Assembly (NCBI RefSeq): GCF_036670015.1
Contig: NZ_CP137636.1
Span: 2,830,501-2,894,500 of the forward strand
DNA: 64,000 nucleotides
Source: Niallia sp. XMNu-256
Lineage (GTDB): Bacteria > Bacillota > Bacilli > Bacillales > Cytobacillaceae
Direction of reading: 5' to 3'
Shown here: positions 18,194-26,364 of the stretch, in pieces
How the letters are laid out: each line of letters starts with the position of its first letter
Position numbering within the stretch: the stretch's first letter is position 1
Made by a program: the position numbers and the translations under genes
The notes under the pieces: generated by a model
The model's input: the letters and a program-made list of their open reading frames with translations, nothing else
Told to the model about the DNA's origin: nothing
The model's database searches: none

Positions 18194-18328
18194 ATTTCTT
18201 CTGAGAATTTTGTCTAATATTGCGAATCTATTTACTTTGTTATCAATTCTTGCAATAATTCTTCAAGGATAAACAAATTCTAGTCAATCGAATCATGAAG
18301 AAAAGGCGAGTGTCAGGGGGAAATATTA

Positions 18329-18595
18329 TTGTTTGATCAACACAAATCCATATTGGTAGAAATTCAAAAGAAGAGAGAAGTAATGATCAACTTAGCTCGA
18401 CAAAAAGGGCTGAATAGCGAAGATACATTAAAATGCAGTCAGGAGCTGGATCAATTAATATATCAATACCAAGCTTTTTTTCGTCAAAAGCAACAACATA
18501 GAGATAATCGTAAAAGAAAAATAGATTTTATCATTTACTCCCCAAATAGAAGATTTAAACCGGCCACCAGGCTTATCGCACTTACCATTCATTAA
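18329..18595 (+). CDS. spo0E: Spo0E-family Spo0A-phosphate phosphatase
   Basis: An 88-residue protein starts at TTG 18329 behind AGGGGG. It has the Spo0E helical-hairpin pattern: IQKKREVMINLARQKGLNSE followed by the signature SQELDQLIYQY. Family members dephosphorylate Spo0A phosphate and delay sporulation. Length (85 residues in B. subtilis), a basic C-terminal extension beyond the hairpin, and the neighbourhood near kinD and clpE support Spo0E itself rather than a shorter paralogue such as YnzD or YisI. Confidence 0.8.
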   Translation: MFDQHKSILVEIQKKREVMINLARQKGLNSEDTLKCSQELDQLIYQYQAFFRQKQQHRDNRKRKIDFIIYSPNRRFKPATRLIALTIH

Positions 18596-18607
18596 ATCTT
18601 TAAATTT

Positions 18608-18648
18608 AAAAAGTCGAGTTCCCCGGAATGGAGTCTCGACTTTTTTTC
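18608..18648 (+). terminator. spo0E / ferredoxin oxidoreductase bidirectional terminator
   Basis: AAAAAGTCGAG pairs with CTCGACTTTTT around a 16-base loop, followed by further T. Convergent genes end on both sides. Confidence 0.8.
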
Positions 18649-18655
18649 AAAGAAA

Positions 18656-20950
18656 TTATAACAATGGGTTTTCATGCTTTGCCTTGAGGATATTCCATCT
18701 TCTTTCTACTTCTGCTTCAAAGGTATCTAGCATCTCTTTATTTTCCTCTTTTAGCAAGTGCTTTGTTTTACCCATATATTTCAACCAATCTGCTACCGGG
18801 ATACGTTTCTTCTTTGCTTCAGGATCATATGTAATCGTTGTTTCACCTTGATCCACTTCATAGAGTGGGAAGAAGCAAGAGTTCACTGCTGCTCCTATGA
18901 TGACTTCACCGTAACGATCATCGGATTTCCAGTTTAATGGACAAGCAATTAAAATTTTACCATAAACTGGGCCTACATTTTGTGCATACCATTGAGCTTT
19001 AGCAGCCTTTTTCACAAGATCTTGAGGAAGTGCTTCCGTACCAGTAAATACATAAGGGATATTAGTTGCAGCCATAATTTGCGCTGTATCTTTATGATGG
19101 AATGCTTTCCCTTTTTGGGTACGTCCTACGTTCGATGTACTTGTCATGTGTCCAAATGGTGTTGAATAGGACATTTGTGAGCCCGTATTCATGTAGCCCT
19201 CATTATCATACTCAAGCATAATCAAGTTATGACCACGGAGAGCTGTACCGATGGCAGAGCCCATTCCAATATCCATTCCGCCGTCACCTGTAATCATAAT
19301 AAATGTAGCATCATCTGATACTTGTATTTCCCCTCTCCGTTTCATTTCAAGAAATGCTTCAACTGTACCAGAGAGAGTAGCCGCTCCATTTTGGAATAAA
19401 TTATGAATCATTGTTTGCTTATGAGATGTATATGGATAAGCCGTTGTCGTTACATACGCACACCCTGTTTGATATAGAACGACAATATCCCCTTCGATCC
19501 CTTTGAAGAACATTTCTAAACCACCGAAGATCCCACAGCCCGGGCAAGCGCCATGACCTGAAGCGAGACGTTTTGGTTTTTCCGTTAACGCACGTAATGG
19601 TGGAATTTTTACTTTTAATTTACCGGATTCTTCATCCTGGGTCACTGCAATTAGTCCTGATTTATATACGTCCCTATGCTGTGGTACAATTACAGGCTTT
19701 TGCACTTTATCTAATTCGCCTGGCACTACCCCATAATAATCAAATGGTTTTTCAGCATACCCTTTTTGGATGGCATCAATGGCTAGTTTAAAGAATTCAT
19801 GAGCATCATCCTCGTAAAAGTCTGTTCCTCCTAAACCAAACACTCGACTAAGAACTATTGTGTTATTATGTTCATCAGATTGAAGAGCAGATTTAATTTC
19901 ATGGGTTAAGTTAGCTCCATTAGCTCCGTATGAATCAGCACGTTCACCAACTAACAACCCTTTAACATTTTTTAGTGCCTCGCAAATTTCTTTTGCCAGG
20001 AATGGACGTAGAATGTTGGGACTGATGACTCCTGCTTTAATGCCTTGTGCTCTTAACTTATCAACGGCATCTTTCGCTGATTCCGCTGCTGAATTTAATA
20101 GAAATAATGCAACTTCTGCATCTTCCATTCCATATAAATCAAGAACTGGGTATTCTCTTCCAGAAATTTTGGCATATTCTGCTGCTACCTCTTGAAATAC
20201 TTCTCCTGCCGCATACATGGCTTGGGATTGCTGATAGTGATTATTCATTAAGTTTGGACCATCCATATGGGCCCCAATGGTTACTGGATTTTTTGGATCA
20301 TTGGCAAAGTTATACTCCCTAGGACATTCTCCGACAAACTCTTGTACAATGCTCCGATCCGTAAAATAGTCCACTCTTCTCTTTTGATGAGATGTCCAGA
20401 ACCCATCATAGGCAACAATAACTGGCAATCTAACCTTTGAATGCTCAGCAATTTTTAATGCCATAATATTCATATCGTAAACCGCTTGCGGTGTTCTGGC
20501 TGTTAAAATAACCCAACCTGTATTTAAGGCAAAATATAAGTCTGAATGATCCCCACGAATATCAAGTGGACCACTAATTGCTCTTGTTACAAGATTTAAC
20601 ACCATGGGAAACCTTGTCCCTGATTGAACAGGCAACTGTTCTAACATATACATAAACCCATTTGCACTTGTTGCGTTAAATACCCGTGCCCCTGTTGCTG
20701 CTGCACCATAGCAAATACCAGCTGAGCCATGTTCACCATCCGCTGCAATTAATTTAATATCATGCTCGCCTCTTGCCTTCATTTGATCTAAGTATTGTGC
20801 AACTTCTGTTGAAGGAGTAATAGGAAAATAACCCATTATATGATAATTTATTTGGGCAGCGGCCATGGCTGCCATTTCATTTCCAGATTCAAATGTTGTT
20901 GTTTGTTCCGCTTTATGCTTTGCTTTTAATTCATTTTCTAAAATAGCCAT
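18656..20950 (-). CDS. 2-oxoacid (probably pyruvate):ferredoxin oxidoreductase, fused alpha-beta subunit
   Basis: ATG 20950 follows the upstream stop codon by one base, with its GGAGGG inside the end of that gene; 764 residues. The alpha half (about 20-440) has YFPITPSTEVAQYL and ADGEHGSAGICYGAAATGAR. The beta half (from about 485) has the Fe-S ligands GACPGCG and QTGCAY and the thiamine-diphosphate motif GDGGMDIGMG...N. The enzyme converts a 2-oxoacid and CoA to acyl-CoA, CO2 and reduced ferredoxin. Pyruvate is the likely substrate, but 2-oxoglutarate cannot be excluded. Fusion of alpha and beta differs from the four-subunit archaeal form and the single-chain anaerobe form. Confidence 0.88.
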   Translation of the reverse strand: MAILENELKAKHKAEQTTTFESGNEMAAMAAAQINYHIMGYFPITPSTEVAQYLDQMKARGEHDIKLIAADGEHGSAGICYGAAATGARVFNATSANGFMYMLEQLPVQSGTRFPMVLNLVTRAISGPLDIRGDHSDLYFALNTGWVILTARTPQAVYDMNIMALKIAEHSKVRLPVIVAYDGFWTSHQKRRVDYFTDRSIVQEFVGECPREYNFANDPKNPVTIGAHMDGPNLMNNHYQQSQAMYAAGEVFQEVAAEYAKISGREYPVLDLYGMEDAEVALFLLNSAAESAKDAVDKLRAQGIKAGVISPNILRPFLAKEICEALKNVKGLLVGERADSYGANGANLTHEIKSALQSDEHNNTIVLSRVFGLGGTDFYEDDAHEFFKLAIDAIQKGYAEKPFDYYGVVPGELDKVQKPVIVPQHRDVYKSGLIAVTQDEESGKLKVKIPPLRALTEKPKRLASGHGACPGCGIFGGLEMFFKGIEGDIVVLYQTGCAYVTTTAYPYTSHKQTMIHNLFQNGAATLSGTVEAFLEMKRRGEIQVSDDATFIMITGDGGMDIGMGSAIGTALRGHNLIMLEYDNEGYMNTGSQMSYSTPFGHMTSTSNVGRTQKGKAFHHKDTAQIMAATNIPYVFTGTEALPQDLVKKAAKAQWYAQNVGPVYGKILIACPLNWKSDDRYGEVIIGAAVNSCFFPLYEVDQGETTITYDPEAKKKRIPVADWLKYMGKTKHLLKEENKEMLDTFEAEVERRWNILKAKHENPLL

Positions 20951-20951
20951 A

Positions 20952-21965
20952 TTAGTTAGTCCCTCCTGTAACATATGGGAAGTTATGTTTTACACGATTT
21001 TGATCAGCAAAGCCTATGGTTTCACGAATTTCTTTAAGAGCAGTCGTTGGACAGGCTTCTACACATTTTAAGCAGCCTTTACAGTATTGGTAATCAATAC
21101 CTTTTAATACCATTTGCTTACGGCCACGCTTATCCTCTCCTGCTTCCCAAACAAAGCAAAAATCAGGGCATACATTATCGCATTGTGCACAGTTAATACA
21201 TTCTTCCTGTGTAAACTGTGGTAAGAACCCTTGTCTTGATCCGCTCAAATCTTTTAAGACACTATTTCCTTGCATACGCATTGTTCCGCCAATTTCTTGA
21301 GTTAAATACCCTAGAGTTGGTAAAGCGCGATGGAATGCTTTATTAGTCGCATCTTTAGGTGTTTCAATCTTTTTAAATTTTACTTCTTTGTAACCCCGAT
21401 TAAATGTACGTATGTTTGGTTCTACTAAATGTGGATATTTCTTCTCAAATGTTTTACGGATAACCGTTCTCATATCATCCGGATTTAAGAAATCACAAAT
21501 TTTAAATAGCGCACCAAGCATGGCTGTGTTTACCTTCGTTTTCTCTTCAACAGCGATTCCTAAAGCATCAATAATGGCGAGTGTACCATATTGTAGCTTT
21601 AAGTCTTCTTTTACATTATCAAAGTCCCGGATAGAATTAACTAATACAATTCCCTCAGGATCTAAACCACTAACGACGTCAACAGTTTTATACAACGCTT
21701 CATGGAATATTCCTACAACATGTGGCTCTTCAATTGGACTATGGGCCCGAATTTCGACATCCGGATCACAAAATCGAATAAAACTCTTTACAGGAGACCC
21801 TTTCTTTTCTGAACCGTATGAAGCAAAATTTGATCCGTTTAAGCCTAAGCCAAGTACACCAGCTTCAGCTAGCATTTTACCTGCTAAATTGGCCCCTAAC
21901 CCACCAATTGATTCAAGGCGAATTTCAAAAAAGCCTAAGTCATTCTTTTTTGGTAATATAGACAT
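20952..21965 (-). CDS. 2-oxoacid:ferredoxin oxidoreductase, fused gamma-delta subunit
   Basis: A 337-residue protein: the gamma domain (about 10-195) begins ESIGGLGANLAGKMLAEAGV, and the delta part carries two 4Fe-4S motifs, CINCAQCDNVCPDFC and CKGCLKCVEACPTTA. The delta clusters relay electrons to ferredoxin. Start ATG 21965 follows AGGAGG and AAAGG. It is the first gene of a two-gene operon with tight translational coupling to the alpha-beta subunit. The leader upstream folds into a possible pseudoknot. Confidence 0.88.
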   Translation of the reverse strand: MSILPKKNDLGFFEIRLESIGGLGANLAGKMLAEAGVLGLGLNGSNFASYGSEKKGSPVKSFIRFCDPDVEIRAHSPIEEPHVVGIFHEALYKTVDVVSGLDPEGIVLVNSIRDFDNVKEDLKLQYGTLAIIDALGIAVEEKTKVNTAMLGALFKICDFLNPDDMRTVIRKTFEKKYPHLVEPNIRTFNRGYKEVKFKKIETPKDATNKAFHRALPTLGYLTQEIGGTMRMQGNSVLKDLSGSRQGFLPQFTQEECINCAQCDNVCPDFCFVWEAGEDKRGRKQMVLKGIDYQYCKGCLKCVEACPTTALKEIRETIGFADQNRVKHNFPYVTGGTN

Positions 21966-21989
21966 ACCTTTCTTTCCTCCTATGAATGA

Positions 21990-22068
21990 GCAACCAAGGG
22001 CTTTCTCATAAACAGACTGATTATACTTAACAAGAGAATTAGTACCTCGGGTTGCTTATAAGAAGCCC
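21990..22068 (-). promoter_or_regulatory. structured leader, possible pseudoknot or switch
   Basis: On the minus strand GGGCTTCTTATAA (22068-22056) pairs with TTATGAGAAAGCCC (22011-21998) as a 13-bp helix with one bulged A. GCAACC (22055-22050), just inside that loop, pairs with GGTTGC (21995-21990) just outside it. The crossed order a-b-a'-b' is that of an H-type pseudoknot or two exclusive hairpins, 8 bases before the Shine-Dalgarno of the oxidoreductase operon. I cannot match it to a riboswitch class I know. The 22079-22377 stretch up to the divergent acyltransferase shows nothing else I can name. Confidence 0.5.
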
Positions 22069-22377
22069 CATCTTATGAATAGATAACTCGTTTAGATTTT
22101 GTAAAAATTATTCTAGGCTATCAGTTTTAAGTTTGCTGTGATAAAAATCAACACAAATGACCAAATTCTATGAAACAGAAAATTTTTTTGGTAAAATAAA
22201 CATCAAGATTCCATGAATATAAGCATTACAAGTCGGTGTAACAGTTGAATGCCTATTGTATAACATAACAGTTGTGATCTTGATTTAGTGAGAGCTTTCA
22301 TTATGAACCATTCATATTTTGCGAAAAATTGGCTAGTATGGAGGAATGATTTAAAATTGGAGACAAATGGAGGCTTT

Positions 22378-23424
22378 ATGAAACAACGTGATAGCTTTTT
22401 TGACAACGCTAAATTTATACTGATATTCCTGGTCGTATTTGGACATTTTTTGAGGACCTTTATCAATGACAATGAGCTAATTTACACCTTGTATAAAGTA
22501 ATTTATACCTTTCATATGCCGGCTTTCATATTAATATCTGGCTTTTTCGCTAAAGGATTTCGAAAAAAAGGGTATATAAAAAAAACAGCAAGAAAGTTAA
22601 TCTTGCCGTATTTCCTATTTCAAATCATTTATTCTTTGTTTTATTTTTTACTATACGACGATCAATCCCAATTAATGATTGATCCACTCGACCCACATTG
22701 GTCACTATGGTTCCTAATCAGTTTATTTTTCTGGAATGTCATGTTATACGCTTTTGTACGATTGCGTGTTGGATATTCGTTACTTTCTGCACTATTAATC
22801 GCCTTAGCAGTGGGATTTTTCGACTTTATTTCAGGTTATTTAAGCTTATCACGCACATTCGTTTTCTTTCCTTTGTTTTTACTTGGATTCTACTTAAAAA
22901 AAGAGCATTTTTATCGCCTTTTAACTGTTAGAATTAAGATTCTTGCGATGTTCCTTTTTATAACAGTCTTTTTCCTTTTTTATCACTTTCCAACACTGGA
23001 ATACGAATGGTTATTAGGTTCAAAATCCTATGCAGAAATGGGTGTACAACCGATATATGCCATGTTGATCCGTGGAAGTCTGTATGTGCTTAGCCTAATG
23101 ATGATGGCCAGCTTCTTTGCGTTAGTTCCAAAAGAGCAATACTTTTTTACAAATCTAGGCCGAAACTCTTTATATGTTTATTTATTACATGGCTTTTTCA
23201 TTCGAATCTTTCGAGTTAGTGAAGTCAAAGACTACTTCAATAATGTCGAAAGTATATTATTACTGGCAGCTATTTCATTGATTTTAACGCTCATCCTTTC
23301 CAGCAAGACCGTTACTTCTTTTGCTCAACCATTGATTGAACTCAAAGTTTCTGACACAAAAAAGCTGTTGGGCAGACTAAAGCTGTATTTAAAATTTTAT
23401 TGGGAAAAATGGGTGAGTAATTAA
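22378..23424 (+). CDS. acyltransferase-3 family membrane protein
   Basis: ATG 22378 lies after TGGAGG and matches the expected family start (348 residues); the open frame begins earlier without a ribosome site. About ten helices are predicted. The N-terminal FFDNAKFILIFLVVFGHFLR carries the catalytic-type histidine of the OatA/NodX acyltransferase-3 family, followed by FHMPAFILISGFF. Such proteins acetylate or acylate cell-wall or extracellular carbohydrates. B. subtilis YkrP is the closest I recall. The substrate is unknown. It is transcribed alone and ends at 23458. Confidence 0.8.
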   Translation: MKQRDSFFDNAKFILIFLVVFGHFLRTFINDNELIYTLYKVIYTFHMPAFILISGFFAKGFRKKGYIKKTARKLILPYFLFQIIYSLFYFLLYDDQSQLMIDPLDPHWSLWFLISLFFWNVMLYAFVRLRVGYSLLSALLIALAVGFFDFISGYLSLSRTFVFFPLFLLGFYLKKEHFYRLLTVRIKILAMFLFITVFFLFYHFPTLEYEWLLGSKSYAEMGVQPIYAMLIRGSLYVLSLMMMASFFALVPKEQYFFTNLGRNSLYVYLLHGFFIRIFRVSEVKDYFNNVESILLLAAISLILTLILSSKTVTSFAQPLIELKVSDTKKLLGRLKLYLKFYWEKWVSN

Positions 23425-23431
23425 TTTACTT

Positions 23432-23458
23432 AAACCTGCTTTATTTAAGCGGGGTTTT
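23432..23458 (+). terminator. acyltransferase gene terminator
   Basis: AAACCTGCTT pairs with AAGCGGGGTTT (10 bp with G-T pairs) and is followed by a T-run. Confidence 0.8.
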
Positions 23459-23484
23459 TCTTTTTTATCACTTTCATATACAAT

Positions 23485-23703
23485 ATAAAGTGATACTTCC
23501 ATCAGTGGGGGTTCTCTCATCTCCCACTAATCGTAAGCTTTAGGCCAGCAGTTATGCTGGTCACATAGACGTTGACATAGTCGTATTTGCTCTGTGTCCA
23601 ACTTTCCAAGCTTTACGGGCAAATATCCCCACACCTATCTTCTTTTATAGTACTAAGAATATTGATGTAGAGGTCTTACTGCCCATTAAGCCTGATGAAA
23701 TAA
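23485..23703 (+). repeat. interspersed structured repeat, copy A (full length, 219 bp)
   Basis: Begins ATAAAGTGATACTTCCATCA and ends ACTGCCCATTAAGCCTGATG. In between are a GGCCAGC...GCTGGTC hairpin, an ACATAGACGTTG...CTCTGTGT stem, and ACGGGCA that can pair with the terminal TGCCC. Copies B to E share these blocks. TATCACTTT (23467-23475) and AAAGTGATA (23488-23496) form an extra inverted repeat at its left end. It fills the gap between the acyltransferase gene and the radical SAM gene. Confidence 0.8.
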
Positions 23704-23728
23704 GAACAATCATCTAAGGAGTTTTATA

Positions 23729-25477
23729 ATGAAGGTTATTACGGCAACATTAAATGCAAAATATATTCATACTAATTTAGCAATCCGTTATTTAAAGGCC
23801 TATGCGGAGCCTCACTACGATGTGGAATTGGCTGAGTATACAATTAAAGATCCAATTATGAACATTGTAACAGATCTCATCCAAAAGAAGCCTGATGTGA
23901 TAGGGTTTAGCTGCTACATTTGGAATATCGAGGAAACGATCAAAGTCATTAAAATGATTAAGAAAATTAATCCATCTATTAAAATTCTCGCTGGAGGACC
24001 AGAAGTCTCTTATGATGTTAAAGATTGGATGTCTAAGGTAAAAGAATTTGATTTTATTGTAATTGGTGAAGGAGAAGAAACGTTTAAACAATTACTAGAA
24101 GCTTTTGATGGAGAAAATCAGTTTGATGAGATTCCTGGAATTGCCTTTCGTAAAGATGGTGACATTATGATCAACCATCAACGAAATAAATTGGACTTGC
24201 GTGAGCTGCCCTCTCCATTTCGATTTCAGGAAGATCTTCCGCACCTTAGCAAACGAGTGACTTATATTGAAACAAGCCGTGGGTGCCCATTTAGCTGTCA
24301 ATTTTGTTTATCCTCTATTGAGGTTGGAGTCAGATATTTTGATCGCGAAAAAGTTAAAGAAGACATTCGTTATTTAATGGCTAATGGCTCAAAAACAATT
24401 AAATTTGTTGATCGTACTTTTAATATTAGCAGAAGTTATGCAATGGAAATGTTTCGCTTTTTGATTGATGAACATGTTCCTGGAACGGTCTTTCAATTTG
24501 AAATCACCGCAGACATTATGCGTCCTGAAGTTATACAGTTTTTAAATGAAGAGGCACCACCAGGTTTATTCCGGTTTGAAATTGGTGTTCAGTCAACGAA
24601 TGATTATACAAATGAGTTAGTAATGAGAAAGCAAAATTTTGAAAAGCTGGCAAGAACGGTAACCATGGTAAAAGAAGGTGGAAAAATTGCCCAGCATTTG
24701 GATTTAATTGCCGGACTTCCAGAAGAGGATTATGATTCATTCCGAAAAACGTTTAATGATGTGTTTGCTTTTAGACCCGAAGAATTACAGCTTGGCTTTT
24801 TAAAAATGCTGCGAGGAACCGGTTTAAGGTTAAGAGCAGAAGATCATCAATATATTTACAGTGACTCCCCGCCCTATGAAATTTTGGGGAATTCGGTTTT
24901 ATCATTTGATGAAATTATCCGTATTAAACAAGTAGAAGATGTGTTGGAAAAGTATTGGAATGATCACCGAATGGATTATACGATTGAATACTTAATATCA
25001 GAAGTATTTCCCACCCCTTTTGACTTTTTCCAAGAGTTTGGAACTTATTGGGAAGAAAGAGGCTGGTCAAAGATCGGACATCAATTAGAGGATCTATTCA
25101 AAAGGCTGAATGAATTTCTCCTCGATCGTCAGACAAAAAAACTTGAAACGATCACTGATTTAATGAAATTCGATTATCTTTCCAAACAGCGCTATAAACC
25201 GCGTAAATCATGGTGGGAGCCTACATTATCTAAAAAAGATCGTTCTAAATTTTATCAAGCGATACTCAATAATCCATCGCTTATTAAAGGGGTAAATCTC
25301 GATGAAAAAGATTTATATAAACACACATTAATTGAGCCCCTGACCTTTGATATCGAACAATATATTGAACAAAAAACGATTGAATATGAACCAACGCTTC
25401 TGTTTATTTATTACAACCCAAAAAGTGAAAAACCGGTGATTCAATCCATTAAGGATATTTACTCTGTCCTGAATTAA
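23729..25477 (+). CDS. B12-binding-type radical SAM protein (DUF4080 C-terminus)
   Basis: The 582-residue protein has an N-terminal cobalamin-binding-like Rossmann domain (about 1-130) that lacks the DxHxxG cobalt ligand, a radical SAM core with C186, C190 and C193 in RGCPFSCQFC, and a C-terminal domain I assign from memory to DUF4080. Homologues are common in Bacillus and clostridia, often annotated only as B12-binding radical SAM. The reaction is unknown. ATG 23729 has AAGGAG upstream. It directly follows repeat copy A, which therefore contributes to its leader. Confidence 0.85.
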   Translation: MKVITATLNAKYIHTNLAIRYLKAYAEPHYDVELAEYTIKDPIMNIVTDLIQKKPDVIGFSCYIWNIEETIKVIKMIKKINPSIKILAGGPEVSYDVKDWMSKVKEFDFIVIGEGEETFKQLLEAFDGENQFDEIPGIAFRKDGDIMINHQRNKLDLRELPSPFRFQEDLPHLSKRVTYIETSRGCPFSCQFCLSSIEVGVRYFDREKVKEDIRYLMANGSKTIKFVDRTFNISRSYAMEMFRFLIDEHVPGTVFQFEITADIMRPEVIQFLNEEAPPGLFRFEIGVQSTNDYTNELVMRKQNFEKLARTVTMVKEGGKIAQHLDLIAGLPEEDYDSFRKTFNDVFAFRPEELQLGFLKMLRGTGLRLRAEDHQYIYSDSPPYEILGNSVLSFDEIIRIKQVEDVLEKYWNDHRMDYTIEYLISEVFPTPFDFFQEFGTYWEERGWSKIGHQLEDLFKRLNEFLLDRQTKKLETITDLMKFDYLSKQRYKPRKSWWEPTLSKKDRSKFYQAILNNPSLIKGVNLDEKDLYKHTLIEPLTFDIEQYIEQKTIEYEPTLLFIYYNPKSEKPVIQSIKDIYSVLN

Positions 25478-25485
25478 ACAATATC

Positions 25486-25522
25486 AGGCTGTCTCATAAT
25501 TGAAATGAGACAGCCTCTTTTT
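25486..25522 (+). terminator. terminator after radical SAM gene
   Basis: AGGCTGTCTCAT pairs perfectly with ATGAGACAGCCT and is followed by CTTTTTATTTTTT. Confidence 0.9.
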
Positions 25523-25661
25523 ATTTTTTCTTTCTTTTTGCCTTTTCTTGATTCATAGCTGGAATTTCGTACAATTTACTTGCATTTATATCGCCAAATT
25601 CCATCCCAAACTCAACATTGGCATGTTGCTTCGGCCTTTTATTATTTCCTTTTTTACTCAT
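25521..25661 (-). CDS. 46-residue basic protein, spore-protein-like
   Basis: The start is ATG 25661 behind a GAAGGAAG site. The peptide is Lys/Asn-rich with VEFGMEFGDINASKLYE in the centre and a QEKAKRKKK tail. Its start overlaps the stop of the preceding small gene by 8 bases, so the two form a translationally coupled pair. The central EFGMEFG loosely resembles the EF(A/S)xE sites of gamma-type spore proteins. I cannot assign it to a named family. Confidence 0.6.
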   Translation of the reverse strand: MSKKGNNKRPKQHANVEFGMEFGDINASKLYEIPAMNQEKAKRKKK

Positions 25662-25824
25662 GACGGCTTCTTCCTTCTCTTCCTTGTTTTGAATTACGGT
25701 TAGCACCTTTCATTGGGTTTTCCCCTGCAGCAAATTCAGCGGAAAACTCCGTTTCTTGAAGATTCTTTTTTGGTGTTTTACTATGTTTTTCAACAGCATC
25801 AAATTGAGCTTTACGTTTGGCCAT
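25654..25824 (-). CDS. 56-residue basic protein, gamma-SASP-like
   Basis: The frame starts at ATG 25824 behind GGGAGG (7-base spacing). The protein begins MAKRKAQFDAVEKHSKTP and contains ETEFSAEFAAGENP, close to the TEFASE repeats of SspE-type gamma spore proteins, then a basic Arg/Asn tail. It is the first gene of an overlapping pair with the 46-residue protein. Spore localisation is an inference from motif and composition. Confidence 0.6.
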   Translation of the reverse strand: MAKRKAQFDAVEKHSKTPKKNLQETEFSAEFAAGENPMKGANRNSKQGREGRSRHE

Positions 25825-25954
25825 TTTCATACCTCCCTTTAACCTGTATTTTTCACCTGAAAACGTTTTTCATTCTATACGAGCTTTTCCTTTTTTTTCA
25901 ACAAATAATATATACTAACTGACGAACAATAAAGGTAAAAAAGGAGGTTTGTAT

Positions 25955-26293
25955 TTGACATCCAAGAATCGAATCGATATAGACGGGACTCTTCCACACC
26001 AAATCAATGCACCAAGTTTCAAAGGAACACCAATTAAAATGAAGCCCCCTTTTATCAATTCTTACGGAGTCACAATTGGAGATAGTTACTACACATCGAA
26101 GGAATCTCCTTTAGAAAATTGGAGCGAGGAAACGGATCCTGCAATTATGTCTGGAAGTGAATGGGTTCATCCCACCAATGATATTGGCTGGAATACACTA
26201 GAAAACCATGAGTTGCTAGAAAACTTAAAGCAACCGGAGAGGTCAGAAGCCTTTATGCATCCTACGATTAATACTGGTAAAGATGCGGATTAA
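25955..26293 (+). CDS. DUF3905-family protein
   Basis: The start is TTG 25955, 7 bases after AAGGAGG; a TTG at 25949 is too close to that site. The 112-residue acidic soluble protein contains NSYGVTIGDSYYTSKESPLE and SGSEWVHPTNDIGW, which from memory define DUF3905, a Bacillaceae family without known function. It is a single gene ending at a strong terminator. Confidence 0.6.
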   Translation: MTSKNRIDIDGTLPHQINAPSFKGTPIKMKPPFINSYGVTIGDSYYTSKESPLENWSEETDPAIMSGSEWVHPTNDIGWNTLENHELLENLKQPERSEAFMHPTINTGKDAD

Positions 26294-26335
26294 TATCAAC
26301 ATTCATCTCATTCCATTGATCCGTCAAAGACGTAA

Positions 26336-26364
26336 AAAGGTATACAGGAGACCTGTATACCTTT
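26336..26364 (+). terminator. bidirectional terminator
   Basis: AAAGGTATACAGG and CCTGTATACCTTT form a perfect 13-bp stem with a 3-base loop. Its right arm touches the ktrD stop codon. Confidence 0.85.

Noticed and set aside
21990-22068. T-box or SAM riboswitch before the oxidoreductase operon
   Set aside because: Neither the T-box core (AGGGTGGNACCGCG) nor SAM-box blocks are present.
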